Below are positions 33,521-41,926 of a stretch of DNA of 64,000 bases, in pieces (within the stretch, counting starts at the first letter, position 1; each line of letters begins with the position of its first letter). The notes under the pieces were generated by a model. The model was not told the origin of the DNA. It saw only the letters and a program-made list of their open reading frames with translations, and searched no databases. This stretch comes from JACRBR01 sp964371355 (GTDB taxonomy: Bacteria > Chloroflexota > Dehalococcoidia > DSTF01 > JACRBR01). Position numbers and translations under genes: made by a program. The stretch spans positions 1 through 64,000 of the forward strand of contig CAYJMG010000019.1 in NCBI GenBank assembly GCA_964371355.1, given 5' to 3'.

Positions 33521-34614
33521 GCGGGTGCGCCTCCATGTCGCTGCTGCCGCCGGAGAAGGAACAGGAAGAACGGCGCGCCCACGAGCGCCGTGATGACCCC
33601 GATCGGCACCTCGAACGCAGGATCGATCGTGCGCGCGATGAGGTCGGCGGCGATGAGGAACGAAGCGCCGAAGAACGCCGACAGCGGCAGGACCCGGCGG
33701 TAGTCCGGCCCGGCGACCATGCGCACGGCGTGGGGCACCACGAGCCCCACGAACCCGATGAGTCCGCTGACGGCCACGGCCGCGGCCGTGGCGAGCGATG
33801 CCGCGCCCAAGAGGACCAGCTTTACGCGCTCCGTATCCACGCCGAGCTGGCGGGCCTGGTCTTCGTCGAGCTGCATGACGTTGAGGATGCGGGCGTACGG
33901 CAGGATGACGGCGACCGCGACGAGCATGTACGGCAGCGCGATGCCCACGTCCGTCCAGGATGCGGTGTTGAAGCCGCCAAGGATCCAGTTGAGGATCGCC
34001 AGCGTGCGGGTGTTGTATTCGAGCATCAGGTAGGTGACGACCGACGTGCCGACCGACGAGACCGCCACGCCGGCCAGGATGAGCGACGTGGCCGGCACCA
34101 CCGGGCCCGTCCGTGCGAGCGCGTACGCAAGGCCCACCGCGATGAGCGCGCCGGCGAAGGCGGCGGGGGGCACGGGGCTCAGCAGTCCGGCCGTCACGAA
34201 GAGCGGGGACACGATAATGATGGTCGCGCCGACGCTGGCCCCCGCCGCGACGCCCAGCAGGTACGGCTCGGCAAGTGGATTGCGAAAGACGCCCTGGTAC
34301 GCCGCCCCGGAAAATGCGAGCGTCGCGCCCACCATGCCGGCCAGGACGACGCGCGGGGCGCGCACCTGCCACACGATGGCGTCGTAGCTGCCCGCGTGAT
34401 CGCCCGTGGAGACGAACGGCAGGTGGTCCAGCAGAATCGCGACCGTAGTCAGAGGCGCAATGCGCACCGTGCCCAGGCCGATCGCGACCACGGCCACAAG
34501 CACAGTGACCGCCGCGGCCAACCCGTAGAGCGGCAGGAGGCGCCGCCACGTCAGCGCCAGCGGCGGGGCTGCGTCGGTGTACATGCGGGCGGGGCGGGCG
34601 GGCGCGAGCTGCAT
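33517..34614 (-). CDS. btuC: Cobalamin ABC transporter permease (FecCD/BtuC family)
   Basis: 365 residues, about ten helices. Family motifs are VRAPRVVLAGMVGATLAFSGAAYQGVFRNPLAEPYLLGVAAGASVGA, split here across TM2-TM3, and later GLVVPHAVRMVAGPDYRRVLP near the ATPase-coupling helix. It forms the membrane pore with BtuD as ATPase and BtuF as binding protein. It starts 2 bp after the btuF stop. A ~25-residue N-terminal cytoplasmic stretch precedes TM1; a second ATG ten codons in would also be possible. Confidence 0.93.
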   Translation of the reverse strand: MQLAPARPARMYTDAAPPLALTWRRLLPLYGLAAAVTVLVAVVAIGLGTVRIAPLTTVAILLDHLPFVSTGDHAGSYDAIVWQVRAPRVVLAGMVGATLAFSGAAYQGVFRNPLAEPYLLGVAAGASVGATIIIVSPLFVTAGLLSPVPPAAFAGALIAVGLAYALARTGPVVPATSLILAGVAVSSVGTSVVTYLMLEYNTRTLAILNWILGGFNTASWTDVGIALPYMLVAVAVILPYARILNVMQLDEDQARQLGVDTERVKLVLLGAASLATAAAVAVSGLIGFVGLVVPHAVRMVAGPDYRRVLPLSAFFGASFLIAADLIARTIDPAFEVPIGVITALVGAPFFLFLLRRQQRHGGAPA

Positions 34615-34616
34615 GG

Positions 34617-35612
34617 CTACTGGAACCTCGCCGGGTAGATCAACCGCGCCAGCTCCTCCAGCGCGTCGATAATCCGCGGGCCGGGGCGGCTGATGATGTC
34701 CGGATCGATGCCGAAGATTTGATTCGCCTGCACGGCCTCGATGGCGGACCAGCCCGGGCGGGCCTTCACGGAATCGACGGTCACGCCAAACTCCTCGTCG
34801 GCCAGGATGATGATCGACGGATTCGAGGCGATGATCGCCTCTTGCGTCATCTGCGGGTACGCGGTCCCGCCCCCGCTGCCGGCGATATTCCGCACCCGCA
34901 GCGTCCGGTAGAGATCGCCGATGAAGGTGTCGTCGGAGATCGTGAAGAACGTCGAGTCAAGCTCGTGGTACACGCGAGGGCCCGTGCTGGTGTTCACGCC
35001 CTGCACGCCATCCTCGATCACCTTGAGGCGGGCGCCGAGGCCTTCGAGGAGGGTCGTCGCCTGTGCCCCGCGGCCGGTGACGCGGGCCAGCAACGTGATC
35101 TGCCCGAACACGTCGTTGATGCTGCGCATGTCCTGGTCGATGTCCTGGTAGAAGACGGGGATGTCCAGCTCGTCGAGCTTTTCAACGATCCCGCTGGCGT
35201 TGTTGGCCACGATCACCAGGTCCGGGCTCAGGCCGGCGATGGCCTCGATGTTCGGTTCGTACGCGTCGATCCTGGTCGCGATGCCCTTCGCCGCCTCCGG
35301 GAAATCCGCCTGGTTGTCGACGGCAATGAGCGCTGACTCGGCCCCCAGCGCAAACATGATCTCCGTGGCCGCCGGTGACAGCGACACGACCTTCGTGGGC
35401 GGCGCGTCCAGCGTAACCGTCTTCCCGTCGCTGCGCGGGATCTCGACGGGAAACTCGGAGACGGTCGCCAGGCCCTGGATGGCGGTCGGGTCGTCGGTAA
35501 ACGGGCCCGAGTTCGTACTCGACCCGCCGTCGTCGCCGCCGCAAGCGGCGAGTGCGAAGGTGACGATCGCCAGCAACGCGATCGTGAGGCCCCGGAATCT
35601 GAACAGTCTCAC
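34617..35612 (-). CDS. btuF: Cobalamin-binding lipoprotein of the ABC transporter
   Basis: 331 residues. The signal peptide has lipobox FALAAC (Cys24), then a Gly/Asp/Ser linker and a periplasmic-binding-protein type III fold: VVSLSPAATEIMFALGAESALIAVDNQADFP, YEPNIEAIAGLSPDLVI and IGDLYRTLRVRNIAG. It captures corrinoids outside the membrane. GTG 35612 is preceded by GGAGG with six bases spacing. More upstream in-frame codons run into the riboswitch terminator and are excluded. It is the first gene of the operon, immediately behind the riboswitch. Confidence 0.92.
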   Translation of the reverse strand: MRLFRFRGLTIALLAIVTFALAACGGDDGGSSTNSGPFTDDPTAIQGLATVSEFPVEIPRSDGKTVTLDAPPTKVVSLSPAATEIMFALGAESALIAVDNQADFPEAAKGIATRIDAYEPNIEAIAGLSPDLVIVANNASGIVEKLDELDIPVFYQDIDQDMRSINDVFGQITLLARVTGRGAQATTLLEGLGARLKVIEDGVQGVNTSTGPRVYHELDSTFFTISDDTFIGDLYRTLRVRNIAGSGGGTAYPQMTQEAIIASNPSIIILADEEFGVTVDSVKARPGWSAIEAVQANQIFGIDPDIISRPGPRIIDALEELARLIYPARFQ

Positions 35613-35653
35613 GTCAACCCTCCCCGGTTTCGGCGCCGGCCCCGCTGGCCAAC

Positions 35654-35681
35654 AAAAAACTCCTGCCCTACAGGACAGGAG
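35654..35681 (-). terminator. Intrinsic terminator of the cobalamin riboswitch
   Basis: On the minus strand CTCCTGTCCTGTAGGGCAGGAG forms a 9-bp stem, followed directly by TTTTTTG. It lies between the aptamer and btuF, so ligand binding would favour termination before the first gene. Confidence 0.85.
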
Positions 35682-35689
35682 CATGCACG

Positions 35690-35850
35690 TCAGCCGTGCG
35701 CGCCGCGCCCCTGCCTCGAGGGCTTGTGCACTGGTGAGGGGCGGTCGACCTGGCTCTTCCCTTGCGGGAATCACAGTTGCGGGACAGCGCCGGAATCTCA
35801 CCGGACTTCGCCGTCACCCCCACGCGTATGCGGTTGTGCGGTGAGCATAC
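35690..35850 (-). promoter_or_regulatory. Cobalamin riboswitch (aptamer)
   Basis: Read on the minus strand, the region contains the conserved AAGTCCGGTGAGATTCCGGC segment, directly followed by GCTGTCCCGCAACTGTGA. Downstream come GGGAAGAGCCAGGTCGACC (B12-box region) and a GC-rich P6-like stretch. The 5' side has an 8-bp stem (GCGTATGC/GCATACGC). The end points are approximate. It controls btuF-btuC-btuD-cobO-cobT-cobS-cobU-rhomboid through the terminator that follows it. Confidence 0.92.
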
Positions 35851-35982
35851 GCCCGCGACGGATCGCGGGTCAAGGCGAACGCAGGCCGCGAGTTTCAGCT
35901 GCAAATCACGTCATACGTGACGCTTATCCTGGGTCTCGGGACACGGGGTCCCGCGAAATAGGTGCGCGTGCTTCGTAAAAGC

Positions 35983-36011
35983 TTGACAATCCGAGCTAGA
36001 ACGTCTTGGAT
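35983..36011 (+). promoter_or_regulatory. Candidate promoter of the BTAD/FHA regulator
   Basis: TTGACA (35983-35988), a 17-bp spacer and TTGGAT (36006-36011). An alternative closer hexamer, TACGCT, ends 5 bases before ATG 36063 and could give a nearly leaderless transcript. Confidence 0.35.
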
Positions 36012-36062
36012 ACCGTAATACGGACCGGGCAACCTCCCCGCGGGTAGGTCATACGCTCGGCG

Positions 36063-37226
36063 ATGGGGATCGGCTGCGGCCGGATGTCAGGGAAGGATCG
36101 GCCAACGATGGCCGCAGAGGGAACGGTCCGAGAGGAGCCACGCCTGCAGCTTCGGCTCCTGGGGCGGTTCGAGCTGCGCGACGGCGAGACAATCCTCATC
36201 GACCGCGGTTGGAAGCGGAGCCGCGCGAAAGCGCTCATCAAGCTGCTCGCGCTGCAACCCGCGAAGTCGTTGCACAGGGAACAGGTGCTGGAGGCACTCT
36301 GGCCCGACCTGGAGCCAGACGCCGCGGCCAACAACCTGTTCAAGAACCTCCACTACATCCGCACCGCGGTCGACAACGTCACCGGCGTGCCGCTCATTGA
36401 CCATCAGGACAACGTGCTGACGCTGTCATCCGCCGTGTGCGCGGACATCGACGTCTTCCGCGAGGCGGCGCAGCACGCGGACACGGCGCGCAACGAAAGC
36501 GCATACGCCGCCGCGATCGCCCTGTGGCCTGGGGACCTACTGCCCGAAGACCGCTACGAGTCCTGGACGGACGCACCGCGCGAAGAGCTGAACGAGCGCC
36601 GCCGCAACCTGCTGCTGGACCACGGCTGGCTGCTGCTGGAGGCGGGCGATGCGCGCGGAGCCGAGGCGCGGTTCCAGGACGCGCGCAAGGTGAATCCGCT
36701 CGACGAGGCGGCGCACACCGGACTCATGCAGGTGTACGCGCGCACCGGCCAGCGCGACAAGGCGCTGCGACAGTACGACGAGCTGGCGCGCCTGCTACGG
36801 GACGAGCTGACCATCGCCCCGTCCGCCGCCGTCGAATCCCTGCGCGACGAAATCCTCGCGAGCGCGACGCGCGAGCGGGGTGGAGTACCCCCCGCACGAC
36901 TTGTGATCCACGAGCCCGGCCACGACGCGGTCGAGACGCCATTGCTGCGCGATATCACGACGATCGGCCGGGCGGCACAGTGCGAGATCGTACTCAACAG
37001 CCGGTACGCCTCGCGCGAGCACGCCCGCATCGAGCACTCCCACGACGGATACGTCGTGCGCGACCTCGAGAGCCGCAACGGCACGCTGCTGAACGACCGC
37101 CCCCTGCGGAAGGCCGCGAAGCTGTCGCGCGGGGACGAGATCCGCATCGCCGACACGGTGTTGCTCTTCGACGACGGCCCCCTGGAGATGCCGACGACCA
37201 TCGGCCGCTCCGGCGCGGCGGGCTGA
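36063..37226 (+). CDS. BTAD-domain (SARP-like) regulator with C-terminal FHA domain
   Basis: 387 residues. After ~25 residues comes a winged-helix DNA-binding domain (LQLRLLGRFELRDGETILID ... LHREQVLEALWPD, about 27-110). A bacterial transcriptional activation domain follows with TPR-like helices (about 120-270, HGWLLLEAGDARGAEARFQ, GLMQVYARTGQRDKALRQYDELARLL). The FHA domain is at about 280-375 (TIGRAAQCEIVLNSRYASREHARIEHSHDGYVVRDLESRNGTLLN). FHA reads phosphothreonine, so activity may be set by a Ser/Thr kinase not in the window. It is divergent from the B12 operon and directly upstream of nuo, whose regulation it could affect. Confidence 0.88.
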   Translation: MGIGCGRMSGKDRPTMAAEGTVREEPRLQLRLLGRFELRDGETILIDRGWKRSRAKALIKLLALQPAKSLHREQVLEALWPDLEPDAAANNLFKNLHYIRTAVDNVTGVPLIDHQDNVLTLSSAVCADIDVFREAAQHADTARNESAYAAAIALWPGDLLPEDRYESWTDAPREELNERRRNLLLDHGWLLLEAGDARGAEARFQDARKVNPLDEAAHTGLMQVYARTGQRDKALRQYDELARLLRDELTIAPSAAVESLRDEILASATRERGGVPPARLVIHEPGHDAVETPLLRDITTIGRAAQCEIVLNSRYASREHARIEHSHDGYVVRDLESRNGTLLNDRPLRKAAKLSRGDEIRIADTVLLFDDGPLEMPTTIGRSGAAG

Positions 37227-37277
37227 AGCCGGCACAGGTCGGCGCTGGCCCACCCGGTCTTATGTGCCATTTGTGAA

Positions 37278-37306
37278 TTGACCTACAATCGGGCCGCTGC
37301 TAGGCT
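37278..37306 (+). promoter_or_regulatory. nuo operon promoter
   Basis: TTGACC (37278-37283), exactly 17 bp, then TAGGCT (37301-37306). Predicted start near 37313 leaves a leader of about 66 bases to nuoA. A TTGTGA half-site at 37271-37276 just upstream resembles the CRP-like box at 8547. Confidence 0.55.
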
Positions 37307-37378
37307 GCGCGATGGATCAGGCGAGTCTGGCGGGCCGCCTCGGCCACACCCGGCAGCCCCGATCCAGGAGACGATCGC

Positions 37379-37753
37379 GTGCCGTTCGACGCGCTGCTCG
37401 ACAACTACCTCGCCGTGTTCCTGGCGACGATCGTCGGGTTTGGTCTCATAGCCACCGCCCTCATCGCCGCCCGCCTGCTGGCCCCCTTCTCGGACCAGGG
37501 CGGCAAGCACACTTCCTATGAGTGCGGCATGGCTCCGATTGGGCAGACGCGCGCCCAGTTCAGCTTCCGCTACTACATTTTCGCGATTCTCTTCCTTATC
37601 TTTGATGTAGAGGCGGTGTTCCTCTTCCCCTGGGCGGCCAACCTGGTCAACGCCGGCCACGCCGCCTTCTGGGAGATGGTGCTCTTCATCGGCATCCTGG
37701 CAGCCGGGCTGGCCTACGCCTGGAAGAAGGGAGTGCTGCAGTGGAACAAGTGA
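37379..37753 (+). CDS. nuoA: NADH-quinone oxidoreductase subunit A
   Basis: 124 residues with three helices. The conserved loop between TM1 and TM2 reads KHTSYECGMAPIG, and TM2 begins FRYYIFAILFLIFDVEAVFLFPWA. Both are diagnostic of NuoA. It is a membrane-arm subunit at the junction with the peripheral arm. GTG 37379 has AGGAG eight bases upstream. The gene overlaps nuoB by 13 bp, which suggests translational coupling, and is first of eleven nuo genes. Confidence 0.95.
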   Translation: MPFDALLDNYLAVFLATIVGFGLIATALIAARLLAPFSDQGGKHTSYECGMAPIGQTRAQFSFRYYIFAILFLIFDVEAVFLFPWAANLVNAGHAAFWEMVLFIGILAAGLAYAWKKGVLQWNK

Positions 37754-38358
37754 CAGCCGAGCAGGCTGCGGCCCCGGCCCTGCCCGAAAAGCAGGTCGAA
37801 GGCGCCCCTGTCGTAGCGCCCCGGCGCGAGCAGACAAGCGTGGAGCGCGAGGCCGAGCTGCTGACGCCCGCGACCTACGAGCCTGGCACACCCCTGTACC
37901 GGCAGGTGCTGCCGGGCATCATCCAGGTGCCTGTCGATGCGGTGCTGGCCGTGTCGCGGAAGTCGTCGCTCTGGCCGATGACGTTCGGGCTGGCATGCTG
38001 CGCGATCGAGATGATCGCCACATTTATGTCACGCCACGACCTCGACCGCTTCGGCATCGTCCCCTGGCCGTCCCCGCGTCAGTCCGACGTGATGATCGTG
38101 TCCGGCACGGTGACCAAGAAGATGGCGCCGGCCGTCAAGCTGCTGTACGAGCAGATGCCCAACCCCAAATGGGTCATCTCGATGGGAGCCTGCGCCACGA
38201 ACGGCGGCCCGTACACCCGCTACGACCGGGTGCTCCAGGGCGTCGACAAGATCATCCCGGTGGACGTGTACGTCCCTGGCTGCCCGCCGCGGCCCGAGGC
38301 ACTGATGGACGGCTTCCTGGCGCTGCAAGAGAAGATTATGGAAGAGCGGAACAAGTAG
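37741..38358 (+). CDS. nuoB: NADH-quinone oxidoreductase subunit B
   Basis: 205 residues. It ligates the terminal N2 [4Fe-4S] cluster through the tandem Cys in FGLACCAIEM, Cys in GACATNGG and Cys in VPGCPPRPEAL. This is the site of electron transfer to quinone. About 45 extra N-terminal residues (Ala/Glu/Pro-rich) precede the conserved core that begins near PGIIQVPVD. GTG 37741 is inside nuoA. The nuoC ATG follows its stop without a gap. Confidence 0.95.
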   Translation: MEQVTAEQAAAPALPEKQVEGAPVVAPRREQTSVEREAELLTPATYEPGTPLYRQVLPGIIQVPVDAVLAVSRKSSLWPMTFGLACCAIEMIATFMSRHDLDRFGIVPWPSPRQSDVMIVSGTVTKKMAPAVKLLYEQMPNPKWVISMGACATNGGPYTRYDRVLQGVDKIIPVDVYVPGCPPRPEALMDGFLALQEKIMEERNK

Positions 38359-39132
38359 ATGACGCTTCCCGACGGGCAGGACGAGGCGCAGGACAAGGCC
38401 GGCGAAGAGCAGGCTGCGGACGCCTCCGCATCCACGCCCGGGCCCGACACCCCGGCCGCGACGCCGACGCCCGAAGCTACCCAGCCTGAAGCTACCCAGC
38501 CCGAGGCTACCCAGCCCGAAGCTCCAAAGGCCGAGAAGCCGGCCGCGGCGAAGGCGGAGCGGCCCGCCCGGCCCGCGAAGGAGCCGGAGCCCAAGACGGC
38601 GCCTCGCGTGCCGCCGCCGTCCCGCGCTATCCACGAAGTCGTGGCGGCGGCCAGCGGAGTGACGCTCGCCGCGGCGTACATGGTCCCCGACATGAAGGGC
38701 GAGACCGTCGCCGTCGAGGTGGCGCGCGACGATGTACCCGCCGTGCTGACCGCCTGCCGGCAAGACGAGCGCCTTGACATGACGTACCTGCGCTGCCTTT
38801 CGGGCGTCGACTGGCAGGAAGAAGGGCTGGAGGTGGTGTACCACCTGTACTCCTTCACGAAGGGCCAGAAACTGACCGTGAAAACGCGCGTGCCCTACGA
38901 CGACGCGAACGTGCCCAGTGTGGCGGCCGTGTACCCAGCGGCGGAGTGGCACGAGCGCGAGGCGCGCGACATGTTCGGGATCAACTTCCCCGGCCACCCC
39001 GACCTGCGGCCGCTCCTGCTGCCGGAAGACATGACCGACCACTTCCCCCTGCGCAAGGACAACCCCCTGCAGGAGATCGAGGAGTGGCAGGGCGAGAACC
39101 TGCGCGAAGGCGCGGGCGAAGAAGACGAGTAG
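38359..39132 (+). CDS. nuoC: NADH-quinone oxidoreductase subunit C, with low-complexity extension
   Basis: 257 residues. The conserved 30-kDa subunit domain occupies about 95-235, with LRCLSGVDWQEEGLEVVYHLYS, EREARDMFGINFPGHPDLRPLLLPED and HFPLRKD. The first ~90 residues are disordered and rich in Ala, Pro, Glu and Lys. They include three nearly perfect PEATQ repeats (near 38475-38520) coded by 15-bp units. Such an extension is outside the usual NuoC and probably exposed to the cytoplasm. Confidence 0.93.
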   Translation: MTLPDGQDEAQDKAGEEQAADASASTPGPDTPAATPTPEATQPEATQPEATQPEAPKAEKPAAAKAERPARPAKEPEPKTAPRVPPPSRAIHEVVAAASGVTLAAAYMVPDMKGETVAVEVARDDVPAVLTACRQDERLDMTYLRCLSGVDWQEEGLEVVYHLYSFTKGQKLTVKTRVPYDDANVPSVAAVYPAAEWHEREARDMFGINFPGHPDLRPLLLPEDMTDHFPLRKDNPLQEIEEWQGENLREGAGEEDE

Positions 39133-39145
39133 AAGAGGAATAAGC

Positions 39146-40273
39146 GTGGTCGCCGAACACGAGCGGTCGCTTGAAGTCGTCGATATCCCCATCAACATGG
39201 GGCCACAGCACCCCAGCACGCACGGCGTCTTCCGCATGGTGCTCGTCGTCGACGGCGAGAAGTGTGTCGACGTCATCCCCCACATCGGCTACATGCACCG
39301 CGGCGGCGAGAAGCTCATGGAGGCCATGGACTTCCGCCAGGGCATCGGCTATTGCGACCGCACCGAGTACCTGGCCCAGTTCAGCGCCGAACTGGCCTAC
39401 GTGATCGCAGTCGAGCGCCTGATGGATCTGCAGGTCCCCGACCGCGCCGAGTACATCCGCGTCATCCTCACCGAGCTGAACCGCCTCTCCAGCCACTTTA
39501 TGTTCATGGGCGCCTTCGGTATCGACGCCGGCGTCTTCGGCACCAGCTTCACCTACGCCTTCCCCCAGCGCGAGTACATCCAGGAGCTGTTCGAGGAAGT
39601 GAGCGGCGACCGGCTGATGTACGCCTACTTCCGCGTCGGCGGCCTGGCATGGGAAGTCACCGACGACTTTGTGCAGCGCTGCCACGAAGTGCTGAAGCAC
39701 ACCCAGCAGGGCATCCGCGACATCGACGAGCTGCTGACGCGCAACGAGATCTTCGTCGGGCGCTGCCAGGGCGTCGGCGCATTCACCGCCCAGCAGGCGA
39801 TCGCGAACGGACTCAGCGGGCCCATGCTGCGCGCGTCCGGCGTGCCCTGGGACCTGCGCAAGGACGAGCCCTACAGCGTCTACGACCGCTTCAACTTCGA
39901 GATCCCCGTCGGGAACTACGGCGACGTGTACGACCGTTACCTCGTCCGCCTCGAGGAGATGCGCCAGTCCGTCAGCATCATCGAGCAGGCGCTCGAACAG
40001 CTACCGGCCGAAGGGCCGATCGTCGCCGAGAAGCTGCCGCGCCGCCTGCGGACCCCGCCCGGCGAGGTGTACGCGAAGGTGGATTCGCCGCGCGGCGAGT
40101 GGGGTGTGTATCTGATCTCGAAGGGCGGCGACAAGCCGTACCGGCTGAAGATGCGCTCACCGTCGTTCTGCAACCTCTCCGCGCTGCGCGAGATGTGCAT
40201 CGACCAATTCCTCGCGGACGCGGTGATGATCCTCGGCTCGATGGACATCGTGCTCTGCTGTGTGGACAGGTAG
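39146..40273 (+). CDS. nuoD: NADH-quinone oxidoreductase subunit D (49-kDa type)
   Basis: 375 residues. It starts close to the conserved NMGPQHPSTHGVFRMVLVVDGE. YMHRGGEKLMEAM, RVILTELNRLSSHFMF and the C-terminal SGSGDKPYRLKMRSPSFCNLS-like region (here SKGGDKPYRLKMR) form the quinone-binding cavity together with NuoB. It is separate, not fused to NuoC. GTG 39146 follows nuoC by 13 bp with GAGGAA upstream. NuoH begins 7 bp after its stop. Confidence 0.95.
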   Translation: MVAEHERSLEVVDIPINMGPQHPSTHGVFRMVLVVDGEKCVDVIPHIGYMHRGGEKLMEAMDFRQGIGYCDRTEYLAQFSAELAYVIAVERLMDLQVPDRAEYIRVILTELNRLSSHFMFMGAFGIDAGVFGTSFTYAFPQREYIQELFEEVSGDRLMYAYFRVGGLAWEVTDDFVQRCHEVLKHTQQGIRDIDELLTRNEIFVGRCQGVGAFTAQQAIANGLSGPMLRASGVPWDLRKDEPYSVYDRFNFEIPVGNYGDVYDRYLVRLEEMRQSVSIIEQALEQLPAEGPIVAEKLPRRLRTPPGEVYAKVDSPRGEWGVYLISKGGDKPYRLKMRSPSFCNLSALREMCIDQFLADAVMILGSMDIVLCCVDR

Positions 40274-40280
40274 GGAGAAG

Positions 40281-41462
40281 ATGCTGCTTTCAGCGCCCGC
40301 CATCGACATCGACCAGCCGTTCCTGAACGCGGCGCTTGGCCTCGTCGCGTTCACGCTAGTCATGACCGTCGGCGTCATGTACGCGACGTGGTATGAGCGC
40401 AAGATCATCGCGCGCATGCAGTACCGCCTGGGTCCGACACGAACCGGGCCGTTCGGCCTCTTGCAGCCCATCGCCGACACCTTCAAGCTGCTGACGAAGG
40501 AAGACCTCCGCCCCGCGACGTCGGACTTCATTGCGTTCCAGCTCTCCATCTTTGTCATCTTTATTCCCGCACTCATGGTGTTCGTGGCCGTCCCCTTTAC
40601 CGCCGACTGGTTCATCAGCGAGATCCCGCTGAGCCTGCTGTACATCATCTCCGTGTCCGGGCTGTCGTTCATCGGCTTCCTGCTGGCGGGATGGGGCAGC
40701 GACAGCAAGTACGCCCTGCTGGGCGGTATGCGCGCCGCGGCGCAGCTCATCTCCTACGAGGTGCCGCTCATCCTGGCCCTGGTCGGCACCGTCATGGTGA
40801 CGGGGACGGTCGACGCCTACCAGATGATCCTGTTCCAGGACACCGTGCCCCTCATCGTGTGGCAGCCGTTGGGCTTCCTCATCTTCCTCATCGCCTCCAT
40901 CGCCGAGGTCGAACGACCACCGTTCGATATTCCGACAGGCGAGTCCGAGGTCGCGGGCGGCGTGTTCATCGAGTACAGCGGCATCCGCTGGTCGATGTTC
41001 CAGCTCGCGTCCTACGTGAACATGTACGCGTTCGCGCTGCTGGGGGCGTTCGTCTTCCTCGGCGGCTGGGAGTGGCCGTTCGGCACCGACGTGGGCTGGG
41101 GGCTCCAGCTACTGCTCACAGTCGTGAAGATGTCCCTCTTCATCGTGTTCTACCTGTGGGCGCGGGCTTCTTTCCCTCGCCTGCGCCCCGACCAGCTGAT
41201 GTCGTACGCCTGGAAGGTGCTGATTCCGTTCTCGCTGGCGCAGATCTTCTTCAACGGCTTCATCATCGTCTACGATCTGCCGGACATCGCGTACCTCATC
41301 ACCTCCGGGCTGCTGGCCGCGGGCCTTGTGTACTCGGCGATCTTCATCGTGCAGCGTGGCGAGCCGCGTAAGCCGTTGCAGATGGTGCCCGTGCGAGCGA
41401 CCGCCCGCCGGCCCGAGCCGGCGACGGCACCCGCACCCACGGCGGAAGGGGCAGCTTCATGA
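40281..41462 (+). CDS. nuoH: NADH-quinone oxidoreductase subunit H
   Basis: 393 residues, about eight helices. Family motifs are YERKIIARMQYRLGPTRTGPFGLLQPIAD (cytoplasmic loop 1) and AEVERPPFDIPTGESEVAGGVFIEYSG (charged E-channel loop). It completes the quinone tunnel with NuoB and NuoD. The last ~45 residues are a Pro/Ala/Arg-rich cytoplasmic tail (VRATARRPEPATAPAPTAEG). ATG 40281 follows GGGAG; a Met seven codons upstream lies inside nuoD. It overlaps nuoI by 4 bp. Confidence 0.95.
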   Translation: MLLSAPAIDIDQPFLNAALGLVAFTLVMTVGVMYATWYERKIIARMQYRLGPTRTGPFGLLQPIADTFKLLTKEDLRPATSDFIAFQLSIFVIFIPALMVFVAVPFTADWFISEIPLSLLYIISVSGLSFIGFLLAGWGSDSKYALLGGMRAAAQLISYEVPLILALVGTVMVTGTVDAYQMILFQDTVPLIVWQPLGFLIFLIASIAEVERPPFDIPTGESEVAGGVFIEYSGIRWSMFQLASYVNMYAFALLGAFVFLGGWEWPFGTDVGWGLQLLLTVVKMSLFIVFYLWARASFPRLRPDQLMSYAWKVLIPFSLAQIFFNGFIIVYDLPDIAYLITSGLLAAGLVYSAIFIVQRGEPRKPLQMVPVRATARRPEPATAPAPTAEGAAS

Positions 41463-41926
41463 TCGGCATCCTCAGGAGCATGACGCTCGTCATGAAGGTC
41501 GCGCTCACCAGAAAGCCGGTGACCATCCAGTACCCGGAGGTCCACCGAGACATCCCGAACCGCGACCGCGCGTTCCCCATCCTCATCTGGGACGAGGAGC
41601 ACGACGAGCCCTTCTGCACCGGCTGCCACGCGTGCGAGCGCGCCTGCCCCGTGGAGTGCATGACCGTCGTCATGAAGGACAACCCGAAGCACGCAGCGGG
41701 CGAGAGCAAGCGCCGCAAGATCATCGACGAGTTCTGGATCGACTACGGGCGCTGCATGCGCTGCAATATCTGCGTCGAGGTGTGCAACTTCGAGGCGATC
41801 GGGATGAACAACACGTGGGCCGGCCACGAGCTTTCGCGCTATGACCGCAAGGACCTCGTGATGGACGTTGGGACGCTGCTTTCTCAGTCGAAGGCGGGCA
41901 AGGTCGACCCGGGGCTGAGGGCATGA
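41459..41926 (+). CDS. nuoI: NADH-quinone oxidoreductase subunit I (2x[4Fe-4S])
   Basis: 155 residues. Two ferredoxin motifs are CTGCHACERACPVECM (about 56-71) and CMRCNICVEVCNFEAI (about 99-114). They ligate clusters N6a and N6b that pass electrons toward NuoB. With NuoE, F and G absent, these clusters would be the entry point for an unidentified electron donor such as ferredoxin. It overlaps nuoH and nuoJ by 4 bp on each side. Confidence 0.95.
   Translation: MIGILRSMTLVMKVALTRKPVTIQYPEVHRDIPNRDRAFPILIWDEEHDEPFCTGCHACERACPVECMTVVMKDNPKHAAGESKRRKIIDEFWIDYGRCMRCNICVEVCNFEAIGMNNTWAGHELSRYDRKDLVMDVGTLLSQSKAGKVDPGLRA

Noticed and set aside
37312..37521. Small frame of about 69 codons ahead of nuoA, ATG 5 bases after TAGGCT
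   Set aside because: Product is Arg/Pro-rich and overlaps nuoA out of frame. TAGGCT with TTGACC at 17 bp is better read as the nuo promoter with a leader.
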